In this document: positions 8,216-16,255 of the stretch, piece by piece
Layout: each line of letters opens with the position of its first letter
How positions within the stretch are numbered: position 1 is the stretch's first letter
From: Rothia nasimurium
GTDB taxonomy: Bacteria > Actinomycetota > Actinomycetes > Actinomycetales > Micrococcaceae
NCBI RefSeq assembly: GCF_014217215.1
Contig: NZ_CP056080.1
Span: 124,001 to 188,000 of the forward strand
Direction: 5' to 3'
DNA: 64,000 nucleotides
The notes under the pieces: generated by a model
Database searches by the model: none
Seen by the model: the letters and a program-made list of their open reading frames with translations, nothing else
What the model was told of the DNA's origin: nothing
Program-made: the position numbers and the translations under genes

Positions 8216-9229
8216 GTGAACCCTCAGACCGACATCGCAAACCCCCAGATCCGGAACAAGAAGCCGACCCGCAGGCTCGCTGCCCTGCCCGCGCTAGCGG
8301 CGGCGGGCGTCCTTGCCCTTGCGCCCCTGACCATGACGGCGGCCGAAGCAGCAGACCTACCTGCTGCGCCGGCATCCGGCAACATTCGCGACGACGCCAA
8401 CCTGCTCACCGATGCCGAAGAGAACACCCTCAATGACATCATCGACCAGAAAAACCGGGGCACCGACCGCGCCCGCTTCGCCATCTACACCACCGACCAA
8501 AGTCCCGGCGACCTGCCCGACTACGCCACTGACCTGGGCAACGCCTGGGGCGTCGGCGACCAGGGTAAAGATAACGGTGCTGTGCTGGTCATCGATATGG
8601 AGGGCCGTGAAACCTTCATCGCGGTCGCAGACGGCGCCGGGAACTACATCAGCGATTCCGAGGCAGAAACCATTGCCAACGACGTCCTAGGCCCCTACCT
8701 CACCGACGGCAACTACGCCGTCGGTCTAGAGACCACCATTGACGAAATCTATGCCGCCGCAGAAACCGAGAGTGCAGATAGCAACCTGATCCTGTGGGGC
8801 ATCCTGGGAACCCTGGGTACTGTTGCAGCAATTATCGTCGGGTGGGTTTTCCGCGACTACCGCAAGGTTAAGCGGGCTGCCGAGGATGAGATGCGCCGGG
8901 CTAAAGAAGAAAACCCCGGCCTGAGCATACCCGACGATATGCGCCGTGACTACATCAAATACCGCTATGCCAACCGCACCGCCCCGGTAGACCCCGACCA
9001 GCGCGAGGCCGAGCTCGCCGAGCAGGAAGCGGAGAACAAGGAGACCTACACCCGCTACGCCCCCACCTTTAGCACCTGGCTACCCCTCTACGCGACCATG
9101 CCCCACCTCTACTCGGGCAGCAATCACGTACCGGAAAATTCGGGGGTATCAGGGGGTAGCTTCTCGGGCGGGTCGTCCTTCGGGGGCGGCGGAGGCTTTA
9201 GCGGTGGCGGTGGAGGCGGACGCTTCTAG
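8216..9229 (+). CDS. TPM-domain membrane protein with Gly-rich tail
   Basis: This 337-residue exported protein starts at GTG 8216 with GAAAGGACG upstream. A signal peptide or anchor (RRLAALPALAAAGVLALAPLTM) ends near AEAADLPAAP. The TPM domain (TLP18.3/Psb32/MOLO-1 fold) covers about 50-175: DDANLLTDAEENTLNDIID, FAIYTTDQ, WGVGDQGKDNGAVLVI. A second membrane helix (LILWGILGTLGTVAAIIVGWVF) at about 190 leads to a cytosolic charged region and a Gly/Ser/Phe-rich C-terminus. Family members are linked to membrane-protein or photosystem repair and phosphatase activity. The role here is unknown. Its stop overlaps the convergent pdxT stop by 4 nt. Confidence 0.82.
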   Translation: MNPQTDIANPQIRNKKPTRRLAALPALAAAGVLALAPLTMTAAEAADLPAAPASGNIRDDANLLTDAEENTLNDIIDQKNRGTDRARFAIYTTDQSPGDLPDYATDLGNAWGVGDQGKDNGAVLVIDMEGRETFIAVADGAGNYISDSEAETIANDVLGPYLTDGNYAVGLETTIDEIYAAAETESADSNLILWGILGTLGTVAAIIVGWVFRDYRKVKRAAEDEMRRAKEENPGLSIPDDMRRDYIKYRYANRTAPVDPDQREAELAEQEAENKETYTRYAPTFSTWLPLYATMPHLYSGSNHVPENSGVSGGSFSGGSSFGGGGGFSGGGGGGRF

Positions 9230-9861
9230 GACGCCTCCACCCGGCTAGCCAGGCCCAGCAGGGCCCTGTGCACGGTGGTGTCACCGGTGAGTTCCGGGTG
9301 GAAGGAGATACCCAGCATGTGGCCCTGTTGCACCCCGACCACCTGCCCGGCGTGACGGGCCAGAACGGTGACGTCCTCACCCACCCGGGTGACAATGGGC
9401 GCGCGAATGAAGGCGGCCTTCACCGGTATCTGCCCGCCTGCGCCGGTAAGCTGACCTGAGCCGTCCGCCCCGGTAGCGCCCCAGGTCAGCTCGGTTTCTG
9501 CCGAGTCAACCTGGGAGCCAAAGGCGTTGCGGCGCACGGTCACATCGAGCAGGCCCAGGGTTTGCTGGCCTGCCGCCGGGTCCTCAATCTCCCGAGCCAG
9601 AAGAATCAGCCCGGCGCAGGTGCCCAGGGTGGGTAGGCCACCCACGATAGCGTCAATCAGGGGCTGGCGCAGACCAAAAATCCTGGTCAGCCGGTCAATA
9701 GTCGTCGATTCCCCGCCGGGAAGAACCAGGGCATCCAGCCCCTCCAACTGCTCGGGGCGCTTGACCAAAACCACCTGCGCCCCCAGCCTCTCCAGCAGGG
9801 AAGCGTGCTCGGCGACCCCGCCCTGCAGGGCAAGGACGCCAACAACAGGGGGGAATTTCAC
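9226..9861 (-). CDS. pdxT: Pyridoxal 5'-phosphate synthase glutaminase subunit PdxT
   Basis: This 211-residue class-I glutaminase releases ammonia from glutamine for PdxS in the deoxyxylulose-independent vitamin B6 pathway. The PGGEST motif (48-53), the nucleophile Cys82 in LGTCAGLILL and the His/Glu pair in FHPELTGD near the C-terminus are all present. The GTG start shares one base with the pdxS stop (TAGTG), so translation is coupled. Length matches the family (about 190-220). The complex is the cytosolic PdxS12-PdxT12 assembly. Confidence 0.96.
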   Translation of the reverse strand: MKFPPVVGVLALQGGVAEHASLLERLGAQVVLVKRPEQLEGLDALVLPGGESTTIDRLTRIFGLRQPLIDAIVGGLPTLGTCAGLILLAREIEDPAAGQQTLGLLDVTVRRNAFGSQVDSAETELTWGATGADGSGQLTGAGGQIPVKAAFIRAPIVTRVGEDVTVLARHAGQVVGVQQGHMLGISFHPELTGDTTVHRALLGLASRVEAS

Positions 9862-10778
9862 TACCAGCCACGCTCCGCCAGGCGGTGGGGGGCGGGCAGA
9901 TCTGCCACGTTGATACCGACCATGGCCTCGCCCAGGCCGCGGGAAGCGTCCGCAACCGCTGCAGGGTCGTTGTAGAAGGCGGTTGCCTTGACGATGGCCT
10001 TGGCACGGGCCTCGGGGTTGCCAGACTTGAAAATGCCGGAGCCAACGAAGACGCCGTCCGCACCCAGCTGCATCATCATGGCAGCGTCAGCCGGGGTTGC
10101 CACGCCGCCAGCGGTGAAGAGCACGACGGGCAGCTTGCCGGTTTCGGCCACCTCGCGTACCAGCTCGTAAGGGGCAGCGAGCTCCTTGGCCTTGACGTAG
10201 AGCAGGTCGGGGGCGGTAGCGTGCAGGGCTTGCAGCTCGGCAATCTGGGTCTTGATGGTGCGGATGTGCTTGGTGGCTTCAGAGACGTCACCGGTGCCGG
10301 CCTCGCCCTTGGAGCGAATCATGGCAGCGCCCTCGGTGATACGGCGCAGGGCCTCACCCAGGTTGGTGGCACCGCAGACAAAGGGCACCTTAAAGGCGTG
10401 CTTGTCGATGTGATTGACGTAGTCAGCGGGGGAGAGAACCTCGGATTCGTCGATGTAGTCAACCTTGAGGTGTTCCAGAATTTGGGCTTCTACGAAGTGG
10501 CCGATGCGGGCCTTGGCCATGACGGGAATAGAGACAGCGTCGATGATTCCCTCGATCATGTCAGGGTCGCTCATGCGGGCAACACCACCCTGGGCGCGGA
10601 TGTCGGCGGGGACGCGTTCGAGGGCCATGACGGCTACGGCGCCGGCGTCCTCTGCGATTTTTGCCTGTTCGGGGGTGACGACGTCCATGATGACGCCGCC
10701 CTTGAGCATGTCGGCTAGGCCGCGCTTGACGAGGGGGGAGCCGGTAACGGTGGTTTCTGCGGTGTTGTGTTCAGTCAT
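9861..10778 (-). CDS. pdxS: Pyridoxal 5'-phosphate synthase lyase subunit PdxS
   Basis: This 305-residue TIM-barrel enzyme makes pyridoxal phosphate from ribose 5-phosphate, glyceraldehyde 3-phosphate and ammonia. Signature segments: KGGVIMDVV with Asp32, [10 protein letters not shown] with the catalytic Lys89, [11 protein letters not shown] with the second lysine, and [14 protein letters not shown]. It is among the most conserved bacterial proteins and is full length. It is the first gene of pdxST and is transcribed away from a MocR-type regulator. Two TGGTCTAA half-sites lie 24-66 nt upstream of its start. Confidence 0.97.
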   Translation of the reverse strand: MTEHNTAETTVTGSPLVKRGLADMLKGGVIMDVVTPEQAKIAEDAGAVAVMALERVPADIRAQGGVARMSDPDMIEGIIDAVSIPVMAKARIGHFVEAQILEHLKVDYIDESEVLSPADYVNHIDKHAFKVPFVCGATNLGEALRRITEGAAMIRSKGEAGTGDVSEATKHIRTIKTQIAELQALHATAPDLLYVKAKELAAPYELVREVAETGKLPVVLFTAGGVATPADAAMMMQLGADGVFVGSGIFKSGNPEARAKAIVKATAFYNDPAAVADASRGLGEAMVGINVADLPAPHRLAERGW

Positions 10779-10801
10779 GGTTTCAACTGTGCCCGCCGAT
10801 A

Positions 10802-10844
10802 TGGTCTAAGAATAGGGCCAGTTTCTTGCAAAGTTTTTAGACCA
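10802..10844. promoter_or_regulatory. Candidate PdxR sites upstream of pdxS
   Basis: TGGTCTAA at 10802-10809 and its inverse TTAGACCA at 10837-10844 flank a minus-strand -10-like TATTCT (10809-10814). From memory, and unverified, the Corynebacterium PdxR site contains AAAGTGGTCTA, which the second site (GTGGTCTAAA on the minus strand) resembles. Position and symmetry support binding by the divergent MocR-type regulator. Confidence 0.5.
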
Positions 10845-10965
10845 CAGGTAGCGAGGCGGACGCCCGTCGGCACGTTTTGGGGCAAACTTCCCCCAAGAAT
10901 TCACACCCCGGCTCTCCCCAAGAGTTTCCCGCCCCAAACAAATACACACGAAAGAGACCCAAACC

Positions 10966-11220
10966 ATGCTTTCTGTATCCCGCCGCAACTTCCTGTCACT
11001 GACCGCTTCAGGCTGGGGCAAGCTCATCTTCGAAGATGACTTCAACAACGGCGCAATTGACGGCGCCAGCGGCCCGGTGCCCCTTTTCGTCATGTTTGGG
11101 ATAGATGCCCGCCGCGTGTGCTTCGCGGTGGGCATTTTTCGTGGTGGACATATTTCATGGGGTGCGGACGCCGGTGGGCTAATATCGGGGGAGCGCGGCT
11201 TTGATGTCAGGGGAGGGTAG
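10966..11220 (+). CDS. Doubtful small ORF with a Tat-like start, in the pdxS/pdxR gap
   Basis: An 84-codon frame starts at ATG 10966 after GAAAGAGACCC and begins MLSVSRRNFLSLTASG, which looks like a twin-arginine signal (SRRNFL). The next part, GKLIFEDDFNNGAIDG, resembles the first strand of LamG/GH16-type extracellular domains. The frame then runs through a strong terminator-like hairpin (11105-11142), so residues after about 47 are unlikely to be real. It could be a decayed fragment of a secreted protein, a short peptide gene, or chance. The rest of the 443-nt gap (10779-11221) holds the PdxR-like sites and no other gene that I can see. Confidence 0.3.
   Translation: MLSVSRRNFLSLTASGWGKLIFEDDFNNGAIDGASGPVPLFVMFGIDARRVCFAVGIFRGGHISWGADAGGLISGERGFDVRGG
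11105..11142 (+). terminator. Rho-independent terminator between pdxS and pdxR
   Basis: TGCCCGCCGCG pairs with CGCGGTGGGCA (one G-U pair) and is followed by TTTTT on the plus strand. It lies upstream of the regulator gene. A plus-strand transcript therefore seems to start in the pdxS/pdxR gap and end here before the regulator's own promoter. Confidence 0.6.
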
Positions 11221-11221
11221 C

Positions 11222-12823
11222 GTGGCGGAGTATTCACGGTTTGATCAGTTGCCGGTGAGCGTATCGCGGTCAGCGCCGGGTTCTTTGCCGTCGCAGGTGG
11301 CTGAGCAGATTCGCACCCTGGTGTTGGGTGGTTTTCTGGTGGCGGGTGACCCGCTGCCTTCCACTCGTGTGCTGGCTGAGCGGCTGAATGTTTCACGTGG
11401 AACGGTTGTTTTTGCGTATGAACAGCTGGTGGGTGAAGGGTATTTAACCAGCGGACGCGGGGGCACCCGCGTAGCTGACCACCTCACCCTGGGTGCCGCG
11501 GGGGTTTCTCAGTCGGCGGCGCCGGTTTGGGGTGTGGGCTCCGCGCAACTGCTACCTGGGGGCAAGGAGGGAGGGCAGGCGTCCGCCCCTCTGCAAGGCC
11601 CGCAGGGCATATCTCCTGACTGTGATGGCTCCTCGATGATTGATCTTCGCCCGGGTAGCCCCGATACATCTTTGGTGGCAAGCTCTACCTGGCGGGCCGC
11701 CTGGCGGCAGGCGGCTGCCACTCCCGGTGCGGCCTACCCGCCTGCGGGTTCCTATGAGCTGAGGGTGCAGCTAGCGGAGCACCTGCGGCTGATGAGGTCA
11801 GTGCTGCGCACCCCGGATGACCTACTGGTAACTGCCGGTGCCCGCGACGGCTTCCGCCTGATTCTTACCGCCCTGAGGCGTAGGGTGCGCAACCGTCCGC
11901 TTCGAATCGCGGTCGAGAACCCCGGCTACCCCTCCCTGCATCGCATCCCCCTCGCCTTCGGGCACGAAATCCTACCGATTGAGGTTGATGAGCAGGGCCT
12001 TAACCCCGCCCACCTGCCCACGGGGCCTCACCGGCCCGACCTCGTCCTTATAGCTCCTAGCCACCAGTACCCGCTGGGGGCTTCTATGCCGCTGGCGCGC
12101 CGCCTGGAGCTACTGGCCTGGGCACGCACCCACGACGCCCTGCTGATTGAAGACGACTACGATTCTGAGCTGCGCTATGTGGGCGACCCCCTACCGGCTC
12201 TAGCTTCTCTTGACCGCCCCCCTCTGCCCGGCGGGGCCGAAGCTCACCCAGCCCGTTGGGCCTCCGACCGGGTGGTGACACTGGGGTCGTTCGCCAAAAT
12301 GCTGGCTCCCGGCTTGAACCTGGGGTACGTGGTGGTGCCCCGGCACTTGCAGGTTGACCTATTAGAACTGCGTGCTGATCTCGGTAACCCGGTGTCGTCG
12401 GTCGTGCAGGACGCCATGGCGGCCTTCCTCGCTGCGGGCGGGGTGCGCCGCCATACGGCGCGCATGCGCCGGGTTTACCGTGGACGCCGGGAGCAAGTAC
12501 TCACCGCCCTGCAGGGTTTGGGCGGTGCCCGGGTTCTGCCTATGGATGGCGGCCTGCACACGGTGCTTCACCTGCCCGGCATTGATTCTGCCCGGGGGAG
12601 GGGCATCGAGGGTGAACTGGTTGAGGCCGCCCGCCGAGAAGGCGTGCTTGTGGCCCCGCTGGGGGATTACTGGTCAGCACGGGCTGAGGCGGGCGAGGCC
12701 CTATACGGCCTGGTGCTTGGTTTTGGGGCCGTCAGTGACCGCAAGCTGGCTCTCGGCCTGGAAAGTTTACGGCAGGTGTTGGAAGGCTACTCTGCTGGTC
12801 TAGGTGCCCATTCTGACCACTAG
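11222..12823 (+). CDS. pdxR: MocR/PdxR-type regulator (GntR HTH plus aminotransferase domain)
   Basis: This is a 533-residue fusion regulator. The winged helix (about 12-80) reads LPSQVAEQIRTLVLGGFLVAG ... STRVLAERLNVSRGTVVFAYEQL. A fold-type I aminotransferase domain fills the rest, with VENPGYPSLHRI, IEDDYDSELRY and the PLP lysine in VTLGSFAKMLAPGL. MocR proteins sense PLP. Those beside pdxST usually activate it. I chose GTG 11222 over TTG 11201 or ATG 11204 because AGGGGAGGG lies 4 nt before it. It is divergent from pdxS, with inverted TGGTCTAA sites between. The symbol rests on family plus location. Confidence 0.88.
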   Translation: MAEYSRFDQLPVSVSRSAPGSLPSQVAEQIRTLVLGGFLVAGDPLPSTRVLAERLNVSRGTVVFAYEQLVGEGYLTSGRGGTRVADHLTLGAAGVSQSAAPVWGVGSAQLLPGGKEGGQASAPLQGPQGISPDCDGSSMIDLRPGSPDTSLVASSTWRAAWRQAAATPGAAYPPAGSYELRVQLAEHLRLMRSVLRTPDDLLVTAGARDGFRLILTALRRRVRNRPLRIAVENPGYPSLHRIPLAFGHEILPIEVDEQGLNPAHLPTGPHRPDLVLIAPSHQYPLGASMPLARRLELLAWARTHDALLIEDDYDSELRYVGDPLPALASLDRPPLPGGAEAHPARWASDRVVTLGSFAKMLAPGLNLGYVVVPRHLQVDLLELRADLGNPVSSVVQDAMAAFLAAGGVRRHTARMRRVYRGRREQVLTALQGLGGARVLPMDGGLHTVLHLPGIDSARGRGIEGELVEAARREGVLVAPLGDYWSARAEAGEALYGLVLGFGAVSDRKLALGLESLRQVLEGYSAGLGAHSDH

Positions 12824-12869
12824 GGCGTAACAGGCTGCCGGTAGATCGGCGGCTTTCAGCTTGGCTGGT

Positions 12870-12875
12870 TAGACT
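12870..12875 (+). promoter_or_regulatory. Leaderless -10 box TAGACT
   Basis: TAGACT ends 6 nt before GTG 12882, with only GGTGGG between. The same TAGACTGGTGG string precedes the GH15 gene at 56384. Confidence 0.55.
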
Positions 12876-12881
12876 GGTGGG

Positions 12882-13532
12882 GTGACTTTTGATTCTCAGC
12901 ACTCCGATTCCCAGCGCACCGACTCCGAGCTTTCTGACCCCCGCCACGCGCCCGGCGGGCAGCGACCCGACCCCAAGCGTCCTGTGGACCCCGTTCTGGC
13001 AGCCGCCCTTACCGGCCCCACCCTGGTGCACGCCCTGGTTTTCCTGGCCTTCGGCCTCACCACGGTTTTCTGGCAGCAACCGACCCTGGGTGTCATTACC
13101 GTCATGCTGGGTCTTTACATGCTGGGCTATGCGGGGGCGTCCTACCTGACGGCCCAAACCCTGCGCCGTGCGGGGGACGCCAGTACTGCCCAGGCCTTTA
13201 CCTCCATCGCCCTGGTGCAGGCGGCCGGTGGTGTGCTGGCTTTTGTTGCCCCCCGCGGGGAGTTCTGGCTAACCCTGATTGCCGCCTGCGTGCTGGGCTT
13301 GACCGGCGTGCTCAAACTGCTCGCCGGTATGCGTACTAAGGCGAGTAACCCGGCGGCCCGCGACTGGCAGCTTGAGGGTGCTATCGTGACGCTTTCGGCG
13401 GCAGCCCTGCCTGTGGTCTCTGAGATTGGCGATAAGGCCATTATGGGAACCGCCGGTGGCGGCGCCCTAGTGGCAGGTATTTTCTTGGTGATTGGTGCGC
13501 TGTCTTTGCGTGCGGACGCCCGTCACGGCTAG
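12882..13532 (+). CDS. Small multi-pass membrane protein, function unknown
   Basis: This 216-residue protein has a hydrophilic N-terminus (about 1-40, Ser/Asp/Pro-rich) followed by about six hydrophobic segments: LVHALVFLAFGLTTVFW, LGVITVMLGLYMLGYAGASYL, IALVQAAGGVLAFVAP, LTLIAACVLGLTGVLKLL, a later AIVTLSAAALPVV, and GALVAGIFLVIGALSL. The pattern of short paired helices resembles DUF308/HdeD-like proteins, but I cannot assign it firmly. GTG start from what looks like a leaderless promoter. It lies in a row with pdxR and another small membrane protein on the same strand. Confidence 0.75.
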   Translation: MTFDSQHSDSQRTDSELSDPRHAPGGQRPDPKRPVDPVLAAALTGPTLVHALVFLAFGLTTVFWQQPTLGVITVMLGLYMLGYAGASYLTAQTLRRAGDASTAQAFTSIALVQAAGGVLAFVAPRGEFWLTLIAACVLGLTGVLKLLAGMRTKASNPAARDWQLEGAIVTLSAAALPVVSEIGDKAIMGTAGGGALVAGIFLVIGALSLRADARHG

Positions 13533-13600
13533 GGGCTGTCGGGCAAAAGTGGTGCTCACCCCGTAGACTGGTGGAGAGTTTGTTTTCAGGAGGAATGGTC

Positions 13601-13996
13601 TTGGCTCAGAAGAGTGAATCACCCAATCGTGGGTTTAAGGCGCAGGTGCGCGGTCCGCTGATTATTGCGGCGGTCTTGGCCCTGGTGGCTTTCTTGGGCA
13701 TCGTGGTTTTTGCAACTGGCGGTACAAATAACACCCCGAATGTGGTGTTGGCTTTGACCGTTGCTGGTGCTGTTTTTGTGGTCACCCTGGTCATGTGTGC
13801 AACCCTGATTCTGGTGGAGCGCCCCAATGACCCCGAGCTAGGTGAGGGTACCGGTATCAACCGGTCGTCCGCCAAGCTGTACGCTGAGGCCCGCGCCCGC
13901 CGAGAGGCCGAGACCAAGCGCCGTGAGGCTGAAGAAAAGGAACGCCTGGCCAAGCGTATTGACGAGGCCAACGCTGCCCAGGACGGCCAGCAGTAA
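13601..13996 (+). CDS. Two-helix membrane protein with charged coiled-coil tail, function unknown
   Basis: This is a 131-residue protein. I place the start at TTG 13601, because AGGAGG ends 7 nt before it. ATG 13595 would leave only 1 nt. Two membrane helices (LIIAAVLALVAFLGIVVF and VVLALTVAGAVFVVTLVMC) are followed by a cytosolic, Arg/Glu/Ala-rich helical tail (ARARREAETKRREAEEKERL) that probably forms a coiled coil. This layout is common in small actinobacterial envelope proteins with no named family. A strong terminator follows at 14016. Confidence 0.75.
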   Translation: MAQKSESPNRGFKAQVRGPLIIAAVLALVAFLGIVVFATGGTNNTPNVVLALTVAGAVFVVTLVMCATLILVERPNDPELGEGTGINRSSAKLYAEARARREAETKRREAEEKERLAKRIDEANAAQDGQQ

Positions 13997-14015
13997 GTCT
14001 GATTCCGTAAGGCAG

Positions 14016-14062
14016 AAGGGCCGGGGCAGGTACCAGTGAAGGTGCCTACCCCGGCCCTTTTA
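14016..14062 (+). terminator. Rho-independent terminator
   Basis: AAGGGCCGGGGCAGGTACC pairs with GGTGCCTACCCCGGCCCTT across a 6-nt loop and is followed by TTTT. It ends the small membrane-protein transcript. Confidence 0.8.
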
Positions 14063-14125
14063 TGGTTAAGGCTCTAAGGTGCCGGGCGCCCTAGGCTTTG
14101 GGGTTACCCTATCCCTCGAGGTGCC

Positions 14126-16021
14126 CTAAATCTCGGGGTCGATGAAGACCCTATCGAAGTAGGCCGCTAAGGCGGTGTGGTCGGTCAGGGGCAAGACAGC
14201 ACCTACGTACTGGTCGGGTCGTACCACTACCACTACGCCGTCGCGGGAGAGCTTGCGTTCTTCGAAGATATCTTCATCAGGTAGGGCACAGTAGATGTTC
14301 TCCCAGTACTCAATCTGATAAGTGCCCACCAGGGGGCGGAAGGCCGCGGGGGCATCGGTGGTCTCGAACTCGGTGTAGTTCTGCTGGTAGACCACCACCG
14401 GCTCAATCAGGGCGTCGAAGTCAGCTCCCTCAATTCGGTAGCGGACAAACGGGGAAGCGGGGTCGCTGATAAGGAAGTCACTGAGCTCTTTGACCTTTGA
14501 CTCGGCGGACGCCGGGTGTGCAGCATCGGCGAAGACGTAGAGCCGGTAGCGACCGTCAGCTACTGCTTCGTGGCCCAGATGGCGGGGGTAGGCGTTCTCA
14601 CGGCGGTTCACGCGGGCTGAACGGAACCGCTTGCCCACGGGGAACCCCTCAGCCAGGTGCTGGTGCTCGGTACCGCCGGTGATGAGGGAAGGCTTGTATT
14701 CGGTCATGAACCCGGCTGGGAACTCTGCGGTTTTCACGTAGAACTCTTCAAGGTATTCGGGGCTGGGTAGGTCCTCGGGTCTGGTGGCCATGAGGGTGGA
14801 CCACTCTTTATCGAAGTCAATCAGGTTCTGGGCGATTTCCTGACGTTCGCCGGAGTAGGTGTCGAGCAGGGCTTCGGGGGCGCGTCCTGAGAGTACGTGG
14901 CCGAGCTTCCAGGCGATGTTGAAGCCGTCCTGCATGGAGACGTTCATGCCCTGGCCTGCCTTGGCTGAGTGGGTATGACAGGCGTCGCCGGTGATGAAGA
15001 CGCGGGGGGTGCGGGTGCCGCGGTCGCAGGTATCGACATCGTCGAAGTGGTCGGTGAGGCGGTGGCCGACTTCGTAGACCGAGTGCCAGGCCACGTTCTT
15101 CACATCGATGGAGTAGGGGTGGTAGATGGCGTTGGCGCGGTCGATGATTTCTTCAATGGGGGTGGAGCGTACGGCATGGTTGTCGTCGAGGGGGACTTCG
15201 CCCAGGTCAACGTAAACACGGGCTAGGTGGCCGCCTTCGCGGGGGATATGCAGGATAGAACCCTTGGTAGAGGTGATGGCACACTTCATGCGCCAGTCGG
15301 GGAAGTCTGTATTGACCACGACGTCCATAACGCCCCAGGCGTGGTTAGCAGTGTCCCCTGAGAGGGTGCGACCAATGGACTTGCGGACGCCGGAGCGGGC
15401 CCCGTCGCAGCCGATGATGTACTTGGCGCGGACGGTACGTTCTTTGCCGCAGTGTTCGCCGGTCGTATGGCGGACGGTGACTTTCACGGGGTAGTCGTGG
15501 TCTTCTTCAATGGTGAGCCCGAGGAACTCAATGCCGTAATCGGGGGTGATTTTTCCGGGGGAGTTGCGGGCGAAATCGGCGAAGTAGTCGAGAATGCGGG
15601 CCTGGTTGATGATGAGGTGGGGGAATTCGCTGATGTTGTGGGGGTCGTCGGGGGTACGGGTGGTGCGGACGATGTTGTCGGGGTTGGCCGGATCTGGCTT
15701 CCAGAAGCTGGTTTCGGTGATGTGGTAGGCCTCGCGGATTACTTCTTCGGCGAAGCGGAAGGCCTGGAAGGTTTCGACGCTACGGGCCTGGATGCCGTCA
15801 GCTTGGCCGAGTTCGAGGCGGCCTGTCCGGCGTTCGATGATGCGGGTGTTGATCTGGGGGAACTGGGAGAGCTGGGCAGCGGCAATCATGCCGGCGGGCC
15901 CTGAGCCGACGATGAGGACGTCCATGGTCTCTGGTAGTTCATCTGCGCGGTTGATGCCGCAGCCTGCTGCGTCTTCAAGGCGGGGGTCGCGGGAAATGTA
16001 GCCGTTGTGGTGGAAATGCAT
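14126..16021 (-). CDS. FAD-dependent aromatic hydroxylase (phenol 2-/3-hydroxybenzoate 4-monooxygenase type)
   Basis: This 631-residue single-component flavoprotein hydroxylase has the FAD GxGxxG site VLIVGSGPAGMIAAAQL (about 35-51), the DG motif YIIGCDGARSGVRK and the GD motif ITGDACHTHSAKAGQGMN, plus a C-terminal thioredoxin-like domain as in phenol hydroxylase. Length and layout match the 3-hydroxybenzoate 4-hydroxylase / phenol 2-monooxygenase group. The start at 16021 has AAGGAG 5 nt upstream; the longer frame to 16066 has none. It is divergent from the hpa operon with ATAnnGAT-type palindromes between. It probably supplies the hpa pathway by hydroxylating a hydroxyphenylacetate-like compound (inference). 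Confidence 0.85.
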   Translation of the reverse strand: MHFHHNGYISRDPRLEDAAGCGINRADELPETMDVLIVGSGPAGMIAAAQLSQFPQINTRIIERRTGRLELGQADGIQARSVETFQAFRFAEEVIREAYHITETSFWKPDPANPDNIVRTTRTPDDPHNISEFPHLIINQARILDYFADFARNSPGKITPDYGIEFLGLTIEEDHDYPVKVTVRHTTGEHCGKERTVRAKYIIGCDGARSGVRKSIGRTLSGDTANHAWGVMDVVVNTDFPDWRMKCAITSTKGSILHIPREGGHLARVYVDLGEVPLDDNHAVRSTPIEEIIDRANAIYHPYSIDVKNVAWHSVYEVGHRLTDHFDDVDTCDRGTRTPRVFITGDACHTHSAKAGQGMNVSMQDGFNIAWKLGHVLSGRAPEALLDTYSGERQEIAQNLIDFDKEWSTLMATRPEDLPSPEYLEEFYVKTAEFPAGFMTEYKPSLITGGTEHQHLAEGFPVGKRFRSARVNRRENAYPRHLGHEAVADGRYRLYVFADAAHPASAESKVKELSDFLISDPASPFVRYRIEGADFDALIEPVVVYQQNYTEFETTDAPAAFRPLVGTYQIEYWENIYCALPDEDIFEERKLSRDGVVVVVRPDQYVGAVLPLTDHTALAAYFDRVFIDPEI

Positions 16022-16089
16022 GGTGCTCCTTAGGGAGTGGGTGCGGCGCTGCACCCCAGCAAACATGTGATGGGTAACACTTGCTCTGA

Positions 16090-16101
16090 ATCATATACGA
16101 T
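16090..16101. promoter_or_regulatory. Candidate GntR-type operator 1
   Basis: ATCATATACGAT is nearly its own reverse complement and lies 69 nt upstream of the monooxygenase start. It shares ATCATATACGA with the site before the MHS transporter at 48421. The GntR/FCD regulator encoded at 17793 is the natural candidate binder. Confidence 0.45.
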
Positions 16102-16206
16102 GCGCAGCAGGGGCGGCAAGGGTTGTCTGAAACTTATCGCGGGGTAACTGCAGGGCTTTTTCAAAAACTCCTTGCTGTGATATGAGTTACTTGATAGTGT
16201 GTGAAA

Positions 16207-16218
16207 ATGATATACGAT
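16207..16218. promoter_or_regulatory. Candidate GntR-type operator 2
   Basis: ATGATATACGAT lies 38 nt upstream of the hpaG-like start and is a near copy of the site at 16090 in the same divergent promoter region. Confidence 0.45.
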
Positions 16219-16255
16219 TTCAGACAAGGTTGATAGAGCTCAACGAGGAGACTCC

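Noticed and set aside
9885-10718. 277-codon frame antisense to pdxS
   Set aside because: pdxS is unmistakable; the frame is Gly/Val/Asp-rich shadow text.
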